Shown here: piece after piece, positions 1 to 10,322 of the stretch
Layout: each line of letters opens with the position of its first letter
Numbering within the stretch: the stretch's first letter is position 1
The notes under the pieces: model-generated
Databases searched by the model: none
Told to the model about the DNA's origin: nothing
What the model saw: the letters and a program-made list of their open reading frames with translations, nothing else
NCBI GenBank assembly: GCA_024220525.1
Contig: JAMYWO010000326.1
Location: 1-31,974, forward strand
From: Cochliopodium minus
Taxonomy: Eukaryota; Discosea; Himatismenida; Cochliopodiidae
Length of the DNA stretch: 31,974 nt
Reading direction: 5' to 3'
Position numbers and translations under genes: made by a program

Positions 1-3000
1 CTGTTGAAATCCACTCTAATTTTACTTTATGCTTTTCAAGTGCAGTTTCAACTTCTGAAAAAATTTTTGATACCTTTCAATAAAAATAAAAAATAAAAAA
101 ATAAAAAAATAAAAAAATAAAAAAATAAAAAATAAAAAATAAAAAAATAAAAAAATAAAAAATAAAAAATAAAAAGTAAAAAATAAAATGAATAAAAAAT
201 TATAATTTATAAAATAATAAATAAATAATAAAAATAAAAAACAAAAAATAAACAAATATTTTCGAAAATTAAGAATACTAAAAAATAAATAAAATAAAAA
301 AAAAAAAGTAAAACCTTGCTTCTAATGTTTCAGGGGTTTTGAGTTTAGAAACATCCTCTATAACAGGAGCCCACTTGGTGTTGGCAAACTTGAACTTTCT
401 CCTCTGATAGAAAATTATTTTGGCAACAAAAATTTTATTTCCGCTCCCATTATTATTGGAAAGAGAAGGTAAAGATTTCAAACTTAAATTTTTGGTGGTA
501 GTAGTAGTGGGATAGCCTGAAATTAATTCACCAGAACTACTGTTGTTTTCTTTTTCTCCCTTTTCTTTTATGATGCTGTCGGATGTGTATCTCATGTTTT
601 TTGTTGTGGAGGGTGATGAACTTTTGCTTGGAGGTGGTGATGGAAGTGATTTTTTGAGGGGAGGTGTGGTGGGCGGTTTTTCGTTCAGAAATGAGATTTC
701 ATTTGATTTAGTTACTAAAATTTTAAAATAAATAAATTAATAAATGAAATAAAAATAAAATAATAAATGAAATAAAAAAAAATTAAAATAAAAGAGATAT
801 ATAAAATTATACAACATTATAAAAATTGTTATAAATTAATATTCTTTACTAACAAGTTGTCAATTTGGATAAGTCTATGAAATTAAATAAAAATAAAATT
901 AAAGAAAAATAAAAAAATTAAAAGTAAAAAATATAAAAATGTTAAAAAAAAAAAAATAAGAAGTAAAATAAAAAATGATCAACAATACTTTTGATTTTAG
1001 TTTTACCAATCGTTTCAACATCGGATTCTTCTTTTAAAAATTCAACTTCGTTCAAAGACTTTGACAGATGGTTTGTATTGGGAGGAAGTTTTTTAGGAGG
1101 AGGATTTACACCGGGCATCTTTTTATTTGGAGGAGGCACTGGTCGGTATTTCATCTTTGGGACAGGTGTAGGACTATTTGCGTTGATTTGTGGAGTTTCA
1201 ATTAACTCCGGTGGAGGAGATGAACCATTGGTCTTACTTGGAACAACCATATTTTTTTCAGGCAATTTTTTTGTTGTCTAAAAAAAAAATCAAACAAAAA
1301 ATTAAAAATAAAATAATAAAATATAAGAATGAAAAATATAAAACAAAAAATAAAAAATAATGATAAAAAGATAAAAAAAGGAAACATAAAAATAAATAAA
1401 AAAATAAATAAATAAAAAAATAAAAATAAAATAAATAATGAAATAATGAATAAAAAAATAAAATGAAATAATGAATAAACAAATATAATAATTTTATAAA
1501 TTCAAAAAATATTTTAAAGGATTATAAAAATAAAAAAATTATTAATAAAAACATTATTTTTTTGTTTGTTTTTGTTTACGTTCTTAGATATCTTGGGTAA
1601 AGGTTTTTTGGGTTGTGGCAAAGGCTTTTTGACCATCTTTGGGCTTGTATCATCATTGTTAGATTGAGAATTCTCTGTACAGATCACTTCTTGCAATTTG
1701 ATGGAAACATAGTTAAGAGATTTGATAACATCTGTTTCGAAAGTGAATTCAAATCCATCCATCTCTAATTGTTTATTTTCAGATCGTAAATAGATCACTT
1801 TTTCAAAGAAAAAAAAAATTATTAAAAAAATAAAAATAAATGTAATAAAAATATGAAATTAAAAAAGATCAAAATAAAATTTTAGTAAATAATAAAAAAC
1901 AAAAAATAAAAAATAAAAAGATCAAAAATAAAAAAAATAAATAAAAATCAATTAAAAAATTAAAAATTTCAGTAAATAATAAATAAAAAAATTTTTAAAA
2001 AATTTTATAAAAAAATTATAAAAAAATAAAATATAACATACAAAAAAAAAAAATATAACATACAAAAAAAATATATTTATAAAATTTAAATATGAAATAA
2101 AAAATATAAATATATAATCAAAAAAAATTTCTTTACTTCTTTTCCCATGTTCCACTTTTGTATCTGCCCTCGTGACAGGCTTAGATAATTCAAAATTGTT
2201 ACCAACTTGAAACATCTTGAACTTCGTAGGGACAGATCTGACAACAACAACAGTGGAGGGAGTCGCTTCGACATACATCGCTTGTAAAGTGAAAGGAAAA
2301 GAAAGATCTTGGTTCAAAGGGATGGTGAAAGTGGCGAAAGGAATACCCAAGTTGTTGCTGTTGAGGGGTTGGTTTTGTGAGATACAATTTTGTAATGTGT
2401 TGAACCAATCTTCTGTTTCTTCTACACTCTTTGTGCTGAACACAAATGTCAATAGTTCTTGTGTCTGTGTTTTGCTGGAAACTTGTTTGCAATTTACAAT
2501 TAGTCCCAAATCTCCTTGAGCAGTTACTGAACAATTTTCTCTAACAAAAAAAAATAATAAAAAAGTTAATATTTAAAAATATTAACAAAAAAAATTGGAA
2601 AATAAATTATATTTCGAAAATTAAATATACTTTATAAAAATTAAAAATAAAAAAAAATTAAACAAAAAATAAAAAATAAAAAATAAAAAATGAAAAATGA
2701 AAAAATAAAAAATAAAAAAAAATTTAACAAAAAAAATACAATAATAGAGTATCCGTTGCATGCTCAGAGTTTATGTTGTCAACTTCTTGTGATTTATTGA
2801 AAATGAAAAGTTTTTTGAGAGTGACAACAACCCACTTCTTTTTGGATTTTTCAAAGATGAGCCAGCCTATTTTCTCAAATTTTTTTTCTTTGTTGGAAAC
2901 ATCGATTGCTTCTTGCAAGGCTAATGACCACGAAATCCTTTCAAACGTAGAATCTGTTTCTAAAACGGAAATCACTTTTTCCTCTGAAGACATGAGTGTA

Positions 3001-5131
3001 AATGACAATTCCTCTGATGATATTGTGCATCCGCATAAATTTCTGTTGGATTTCACTTTTATCAACTTTTAAAAAAAAAAAATTGAATAAAAAAAATTGA
3101 TTAAAAAAAAATTAAATTACTTTTTCATCTTTGTAAGAAATAAATTGGGTGTTTTTAATCATGTAGTAATGTTTTTTCTTTTTATCATCTATCAGCCAAC
3201 CACTCTTTTGGTTTATAGCAGGACCTTTGTTTTGATCATGACTATTCCCCTTGTTTTTAAGAATCGAAAGAGAATCGGAATTAGCTCTGACTATGGAGTT
3301 GTGGATGCAATAAATCCAATCGTCATTCTCATTGTTTTGTTCATTCGTATCCTTTGAAGAAACTTGTAAAACCAAAACCTTGTCTTGCGAAAAAAATATG
3401 TATTTTGATAAAAAAGAAATTAAAAATAAATAAAAATTAACAAAAAAATTTTTACTTGCAGGTGTAAATAAAGTAAACCAATGGTTTTTGTCGTCATCTC
3501 TAATATTACAACCCAATAACGGAAGAGTTCCTTTAAACCCAAGTGGAGGGTCATTTTTGGTTTCATAAGAAACTTTATACCTATCAGAAGAAAATGTTTT
3601 ATTTAAAAAAATAAAAATTTGAAAATTTTACCATTGTAATATATTATCTCTCAACCAAAACCATCTCTTTTTTCTTTGTCCTACTGTTAACCAACCTTTT
3701 TTTTCAAGTGACTCTACTTTCTTCTCATTGTTTTTTCCAATGGTAGGACCCACTAAGATAGTACCTCTCCTCACGTTTTGATTCACTTCAGACAAGACCT
3801 TCTCGATGACTTTGATCCACTCATCTTTGGAGTCTTCATTTTCTGCAGTAAATTCGAAAGTACCGAGTAAGTTAACAACTTTGAATGAATACTGACTCAT
3901 CCCAGTTAATGTGGTACTAACCGAAAAAGAAATGTTGAATACAACTTTTTTGGGGTCCAAATTTTCTGTTTTTTTCTTGAAGCACATCAGGAGATCTCTT
4001 TCTAGTGCTACCCAATACTGTTTGTCGTTGATAATCAACATTCCCTCTTTGTTTATCTGAGCGATCTTCACTTTCTCCAAAAGTTGCTTTGAATGTCCAT
4101 TGTATACTTTCTCTTTCTTGATTTCAACCTGTTCTTTTATCTTTTTATAAAAAATAAAAATTAAAGTTGATATACCAATAAATGAAATATTCTTACAACT
4201 GTACTTTCTGATTGCTTAGAAGAAGAAATAGATTTTTTGATAATAGAAATCCATTCATTCTTATCTACTATATCCTTTGCAACTAATATTAATTTATCAT
4301 TGAGGGTCTTGAGGACAAAGGTGTTCTTTTCTGATTGCTCTTCATTTATAGTCCCGCTACTAAGCAGAACACTTCCCAATATCTTCGTGTCTGATTCCTT
4401 AGCAAACCAGACCAGTGTATCACTTTTCAAAACAAAATAATTTTCTTTCTTTTTATCTTTGAATTTTAACAATCCTTTCTTTTCTAAATGCTGATTTTAA
4501 AGATGAATTAAATTGAATTTTTTCAATAATCTTTGTAATTTGTCAATTATCATAAAGAAACGTAAGATACCAATTTTATGATCGAAATATAAAATATAAT
4601 AGTCCAAATCAAAAAAAAATATAAAGAGATTTTACCATTGAGAGATCCATCTTTGAAAATTCTTCCTTATCTTTTTGTATTTGTGTAGAGTCATTTATAT
4701 CTTTAAACCATGCTTCTTGATTATCCAATGGTTTCAATTTTAAGTTTTCTCCCACTGGGTTGATGATTATAAACTTCCTTTCATCGATCTTTGATACATT
4801 GCATGGCTTTAATGTTATATGTCCTTTTGCTTTATTCAAATATGAGTAATTTTCGAATACTTCCACCTTTATTTTTCAAATTCAAAAGTAATCGAAGGAA
4901 TATAAAAAAATATAAATTTTTTATTTTTTTAATCTTTAAACTCTTATACCTTCAAAATTTCTTTGTCGAACCAATATAATTCTCCATCAATCAGAAGGAA
5001 CCAATATTTACTCGACATTGAGATCCATCCTTTTCTTTTTATCTTTAATATAAATAGAGTAAATTTGATCTATGAATAAATTTTAATACTGATTATTTTT
5101 TTACTTCGCGTTTTATTTCTCCATTCTCCAT
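1..5131 (-). CDS. Multi-PH-domain scaffold with proline-rich tail (3' end outside window)
   Basis: Spliced model of 13 exons: 5131-5105, 5042-4950, 4866-4636, 4490-4197, 4140-3632, 3580-3456, 3383-3121, 3065-2740, 2540-2137, 1797-1580, 1277-989, 714-320 and 73-1. All phases agree, giving about 1082 residues before the window edge. Six PH-like modules are visible at roughly residues 13-105, 118-208, 235-345, 365-470, 490-570 and 575-670. Most open with a 'KKGWL'-like strand (KRKGWISM, LEKKGLLKF, LEKKGWLTV, SGWLIDD, EKIGWLIF) and close with a helix carrying the PH-typical Trp (EAWF, NEWI, DEWI, DDWI, ISWS, EDWF). Residues about 680-800 are unrecognised. Residues about 805-1030 are rich in Pro, Lys and Ser (KKPLPQPKKPLPK, NPPPKKLPPN). 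The start ATG at 5131 is inferred from an in-frame nine-codon first exon. PH domains usually bind phosphoinositides or proteins, so a membrane-proximal adaptor is likely. The last intron appears to use a GC donor. Confidence 0.8.
75..300. repeat. A(5-7)T microsatellite in last intron of PH gene
   Basis: Nearly uninterrupted tandem units of five to seven A followed by T lie inside the intron between the last two exons of the PH-domain gene. Similar shorter A-rich tracts fill the introns at about 740-985, 1280-1520 and 1800-2130. Frames through them give only Phe/Leu/Ile/Tyr runs, which are not proteins. Confidence 0.85.
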
Positions 5132-5519
5132 TCAAAAATTATACTCAAAGTATTGGAATTATGTTTCTATTTTGTTTAGAATCACCAATTTTTTTTTTTT
5201 TCCAATTCTTTCAACAAATTTCAAAGATTTGGACAAAAGTGAATGAAATAAACAATTAACCAAATATTCTCTTACATTTGTTCCAAATCAATTAATAAAA
5301 TTGTTTAGGATGTTTTATAAGAATTAGATCTAATTAACTGAATTTTCATTTAATAATAATTTGCTTCAATAAGTAAAGAAAAGATTTTCGATGCATGGTT
5401 GTTTGATATTTTAGGTATTTTGTGGAGAAAGAATATTCAAAAAGTCTGAAAAAATATAAAAAAAATATAAAAAAAAAAATTTAAATTAGTTTATACCTAG
5501 ATTTTTTGAATAAATAAGA
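5132..5519. promoter_or_regulatory. Divergent promoter region of PH and BAR-SH3 genes
   Basis: This 388 bp AT-rich spacer separates the start codons of the leftward PH-domain gene and the rightward BAR-SH3 gene. It has T-runs (about 5189-5201) and A-runs just before the BAR-SH3 start, and no open frame of note. It must hold both promoters unless one start is misplaced. I see no motif I can name. Confidence 0.5.
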
Positions 5520-7188
5520 ATGTCTACAAAAAGTAAATTCAATTTTTCAGGATTAAAGACTGCATTGGGAAGAACAAAGCAAATAGTGACCAACAAATTG
5601 GGAAAGACCCAAAATACACAAGATATCCAATTCGATGAAGTAAATAAAGAATTATCTCATCATGTAGATATCATCAAATCAACACAAAGACATATCCATG
5701 CATACATGAAGACATGTAGAGGTAATAAAAAGAAAAATTTTTTAAAAGGCCTAAAAGTTTGGAAAAGAAATATTATAATTTGATTGTACTTTCAATATGG
5801 ACCATATTTTATGAATCTTTAGTATATTTAAATATTTTCTTCAATTTTTTTTAACTCATTTCTTCAATATAATTATATTTTAGAAATGACCAAGCAAGAA
5901 CAAGAATTGATTGAGATGTATTCTCAGATATTTGAAACCAGTTCTACTGTATCACAAAGTTTCTCCCAATATAGCGTATTCGTTAGTCAAATGGAAAATT
6001 TCAGAACCCAACTTGTAAATACTTTAAACATAATCCATCCAACTTTACCACAGTTTTAATTATATCACCATTTTGATTATCTAATTTTGAAAAATTTTAA
6101 ATATTTTAGGAAGACTCATTAAGAACACAAATTGATGAACCAATCGAAGATTATTTGAAACAATTTGATATAATGAAGGTAAGAAATAAAAAAAAATTTT
6201 CTTTTTTCAGAAAATATGAAAACCTTTTAATTACAGAATAAAGAATAATTACGTCAAATATTCTTCATCATGAAGAATATATTTTTAAATTTATAAACCC
6301 ATATTCAACAAATTTACAAAAAAATAGAAAAGAGTAGATGAGAGAAAGAGAAGATTGATCGATTCTGATCGTTACAGAACAGAATACGAGAGAACGCAAC
6401 AAAAAGGAACAGAAATGGAGAAGGTGAAGATGTGGCAAACCAAATATATCAACATGAAGAGAGCTTACGAAGAATTGAACGAGGAATTGAAGAATGATAT
6501 TCCCAAATTGCTTTCTGATAAATCCAATTTTTATTCTCCGCTATTTGCGATGCTTGTATATCATCAATTGGAGTATTACAAGGGTTCTCATCAAGCTTCG
6601 CAATCTGTTTACAATAGTGTCCAGAATATCAATTGCCAAGCTTGCCACAGTCATGCCCAGGTGATCACGCCCGAACAAGAATCTGCACATACCATGCAAA
6701 TCAATCTCGATGCGCCAGTCTCCGAGATGGATGAGGACGAAGGAGATCATAATCACAATCAACCTCCTCCTCAACAAAATAACTATAATCAACCTCCTCC
6801 TCAACAAAACAATTACAATCAACCTCCTCCCCAACAAAACTATGATCAACAAAGTTATAATCAACCTCCTCCTCAACAAAATTATCCTCCTCAAAACACC
6901 CCTCAAAAAGTTCCTCAGAAAGTCCCTCAAAAGATGGGAGGTCCTCAAAAGATGGGTCCTAAAAAGATGGGTGGAAACCAACCTCCTCCTCAACCAAAGA
7001 AACTTCCTCCTCGCAGCAACCAGAAGCAGGCCAAGGCTCTTTATCCTTTCCAAGGACAAGATCAATCTGAGTTAAGCTTCAATGTTGGTGATGTTTTGAT
7101 CATTCACAACCAGAATGGTGAGTGGTGGGAGGCTGAACTTAATCAACAACGTGGTTTAATTCCTGCCAATTATGTTTCTTTGCTTTAA
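5520..7188 (+). CDS. BAR-domain protein with C-terminal SH3 (amphiphysin/Rvs167-like)
   Basis: Four exons: 5520-5721, 5884-6014, 6110-6178 and 6328-7188, encoding 420 residues. Residues 1 to about 230 form an N-BAR-like helical domain: a basic start, then long amphipathic helices ending in 'LFAMLVYHQLEYYKGSHQ', as in amphiphysin/BIN and yeast Rvs167/Hob1. A linker holds several copies of a 'NQPPPQQNNY'-type unit and a Lys/Pro segment (QPPPQPKKLPP). The last 55 residues are an SH3 domain with ALYPF, GEWWEAE and IPANYV, the hallmark ligand-binding residues. BAR proteins sense or make membrane curvature in endocytosis and actin remodelling, and the SH3 recruits proline-rich partners such as dynamin or WASP-type proteins. 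It diverges from the PH-scaffold gene and converges on CWF19L1. The exon 4 acceptor at 6326-6327 was chosen because it gives an in-frame 'KRVDERKRR' helix. Confidence 0.9.
6755..6905 (+). repeat. Pro/Gln/Asn tandem repeat inside BAR-SH3 gene
   Basis: A roughly 30 bp coding unit for 'NQPPPQQNNY' recurs about four times with small changes and then decays into 'PQKVPQK' units. It forms the flexible linker between the BAR and SH3 domains. The near-identical DNA units suggest recent slippage or unequal exchange. Confidence 0.8.
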
Positions 7189-7299
7189 ATTTTCATTTTT
7201 TATCTTTTTTTTTTTAAAAAGATAAAATTAAATAATTGTGGAAAAAATTTAAAACACAAAATGAATTTAAAACATTTTTTTTTTTTCTTTATTTTATAT
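7189..7299. other. Convergent 3' spacer with small inverted repeat
   Basis: This 111 bp spacer separates the stops of the convergent BAR-SH3 and CWF19L1 genes. At about 7201-7224 it holds TATCTTTTT facing AAAAAGATA, a short AT-only inverted repeat that may belong to the 3' ends of both transcripts. The AT bias makes such repeats common by chance. Confidence 0.35.
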
Positions 7300-10195
7300 T
7301 TATTTGTTGTTTTCGTTGTTTTGTTTGTCATCAAAATTGGGAGAATGAATAGAGAACTTGTTCCTGAAAGAATCAGTCAATTTTGTCTCCTCATCAAGAG
7401 ACAAAACACAAGACTTCCAATCAATCTTGTCCAACATATTCAAAACAAAACAAAAGATTTTCCTGCCAAACTGGACAGAAATCTTCTCAGTTACGAGAGT
7501 ATAATAAATTTTTCCATTGGGATATTGAATAACGAAATAAGGTTCATCAGAAACTAATTCAGATAAATTCGCAAAAGAATTGGTTTCTTTCCATTCTTGC
7601 ACCTCACTTTTCTTCCCTTCAAACTCCATCACTTTGCGTACGTTCTCAGTGAGCTTCTCGGGGATGGCGATCACTTGGAGATGCGCGTGTTCGTTACCAT
7701 ATTTGTTGGGTATGTTTCTCTCATAAAAGAACACATCCATCTTTAGTGTTTTGTAGTATTTTATGATTGCATACTTAAATCTTTCTACTTCTTCAAGAAC
7801 ATCTAAAAAATTTCAAAATAAAAAAAAATTTATTAAAAAATAAAATTAATTCAAAAAAACCTTTTGAATGTTTAACGAGAGATGCTTTATGTTCTAATGG
7901 AATGATAATTAAGTTATTTTCGGTCAAACCTCCCTTTATAAAATTAAAAAATAAAAAGTTAAAGAAGAAAAAAAAGTCAGATTTACCTTTGGAAGGGCGA
8001 GATAAGTTTCATTTCCGAACCATGCTACAAGATGTTTTTCTACTTTTGGAGAATCAAAGCAAAACCAACATTCAGTACCCCTAGTCAAAGGATTGAACTT
8101 TCTCTTTTTTTGGAACGTTTGTGGATTAACTCCTAAAAAAATTTTTATTTCAAATTTTTAAATTAATTTTATTTTTTTATTTTTATTTAAATTTTTTATT
8201 TTTTACCAGGAACAGTTTTTATCATTCCGTCCATGGAAGTCCAACGATAAGCTTGTAAGGGAGTGTCTGTCATAAATTTCTCTTTGCGTTTGTTGTTATT
8301 AATGAAGGGACTCACCGTCGCATTTTCTGGAACCACACTCAATTCCTCTTCACTCATATAATCCACTGATTTCGTTGATAATGCATAGATCCACTATTTT
8401 AAAATCAATTAAAATAATAATTTAAAAAAAAATGAATAACAAAATGAATAAAAAAAAAAATTTATTAAATGGAAATTTTAAAATTGAGAAAAACACTCAA
8501 ATAAGTATAATTATTGAATATTAATTTAAATATTTTACAAAAAAAAAAAAAATTTTCATAAAAAATTTAAACAGAGAAAAATAACAAAAAAATTTACTTT
8601 GGGTTGAGATTTCTTTGAAAGATCAGCCAAACTGATGAAACGAGTAGAATGTTTGAATTTACTGTTACGATAAGGAACCCTCTCATAGTAAAGATTTTGA
8701 AAAGAGGAAAAAACATAACGAGGGCCGACTTCTTCAGCCAAGTTGGAGATGGAAGAGGATCCTATGTGTTCTATTTCCTTTATCATCTCTTTTGCCTCTG
8801 TCACTGAGTTTGCTCTGAATCTAGTAGGAAGCAAATTTCTATCATAATAAATAAATTGGTTAGTTATCTTCATTTGGCGGGAAATTTTTTTGTATGAATT
8901 TCAATTGAAAACAAAAAAAAAATTTTTGTGTTTAAAAAAACTTTTTATTTTCAAAAAGGTGAAAATTGAATATTATAATATTATAGATCCCAATAATAAT
9001 GTTGTTGTAATTTAAATAATTAGTTTTATCGAGAAAACAATTATAAAATGCAAAAATTAAAACATTAAATAAATATTTTACTTTCTTATAAAGATTTGTC
9101 AATCTGGGTCACAATTAACATGCTCAAATTTTTTTTTTTGTAAAATTATTTTTATAAAATTATCAAGATATTGTGATATCTATTTTACTTTTAAACTATT
9201 ATTAAATATTTGATATTAAAAGATTTTTTTTTTAAAAATTTTTTATTTTTTGAAATTAAATTTTGATAAAAAAAAAAGGTTACTTTGGTAAGTTTGATAG
9301 AATTCTAGTGGGCCAAGTCCAAGATACAAGAATGTCAACGCCAGAATAACTTTTTTCGTTGTATTGTTGCAACACAGTGGCACATGCTTCTTCGTTAGTC
9401 ACAAATGCAACTCTCACTCCCTCTATCATTTTAATTGAGGATCCCACGCAATACAAGTTATTGCATATCTTTCTCTCATTTTTGTCATCACTTAATATAT
9501 ATGTTGGAATTGGAACTATTTTCAAAAAAAAATGTTCACAAAAAGAAAATTAAATTTAAAAATAATTAATTCATAATTTTGTTAGCGGATATTAATTTAT
9601 TACTATTTGAAAAAATGTTCATAAAAACAAATTTTGAACATCTCTATTCAAAAAGAGAAAGAAATGTTTTCAAAACAAATCGGACTTTATTCTTTTCTAT
9701 TGGCTTGAATGAAATTTACTCTTATCAAAAACAGTTTTTATTTTTTAAATTTTGATCATAATATTCCAAAGAAAAGGTTTTTTGAAGTATGATCGTTCTA
9801 TAGAATGATATATTCTTTTCAAAATTTATATTTGGGGTTATTTATCGTTATTATTCAAATAATTAATTAGTAATATTTCTTTTTAAAATAATATTCAAAG
9901 TCTTTCAATCTTGCAACATATATTATCATCAATAGTCCATATGTTTGTATGATCAAAAAAATTATAGTTTATTGTCTTTCTTACTCTTTTTCTCTCCAGA
10001 GATATAATCTTTCAATTCTTCTGTTGGAGCTATATCGTTTGATAGATTGCTCCAAAAGCTACCCACACAAATCATAAAGTGAAATTCTTGTTTCTTGCAT
10101 ATATCTTCGCATTTTTTGAAAATGTCATCATAATTTCCCTTCACAGCACCTGATATCAATATTTTCTTTGCGCTATATCTATCATCTTCTTTCAT
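7300..10195 (-). CDS. CWF19L1: CWF19-like protein 1 (CwfJ family, splicing/debranching-associated)
   Basis: Seven exons: 10195-9985, 9515-9284, 8838-8598, 8393-8207, 8132-7987, 7933-7861 and 7802-7300. Phases are consistent and encode 530 residues; human CWF19L1 is close to this length. The N-terminal third matches the metallophosphatase-like part (MICVGSFW, GVDILVSW, GPRYVFSS, ERVPYRN, STRFISLA). Then come CwfJ_C_1 (TECWFCFDSPKVEKHLVAW, YLALPKGGL, IIIPLEHKAS), a HIT-like fold with the histidine motif in NEHAHLQVIAIP, and CwfJ_C_2 (EPYFVIQYPNGK). Family members associate with late spliceosomes, and the yeast relative Drn1 helps Dbr1 in intron lariat turnover. The 'GDVEG' phosphatase-like motif of the human protein reads GAVKGN here, so a key Asp is absent. 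Two introns are long for this window (9516-9984 and 8839-9283, about 450-470 bp); I see no gene in them. Confidence 0.92.
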
Positions 10196-10322
10196 TTTTT
10201 TTTTTCTTTTTTTTCAACAATTCCTCTTGAAGGGATACTTTGTAAATAAAGAAATCATGATTGTTTCCAATCAATAATGTTTGAAAAGTAATCTATTTTT
10301 TTTTAAAAAAGAAACTTTTTAT

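Noticed and set aside
22-255. Minus-strand open frame of Phe/Leu/Tyr/Ile
   Set aside because: It translates an A(5-7)T intron microsatellite, and only its last part overlaps a real exon, in another frame.
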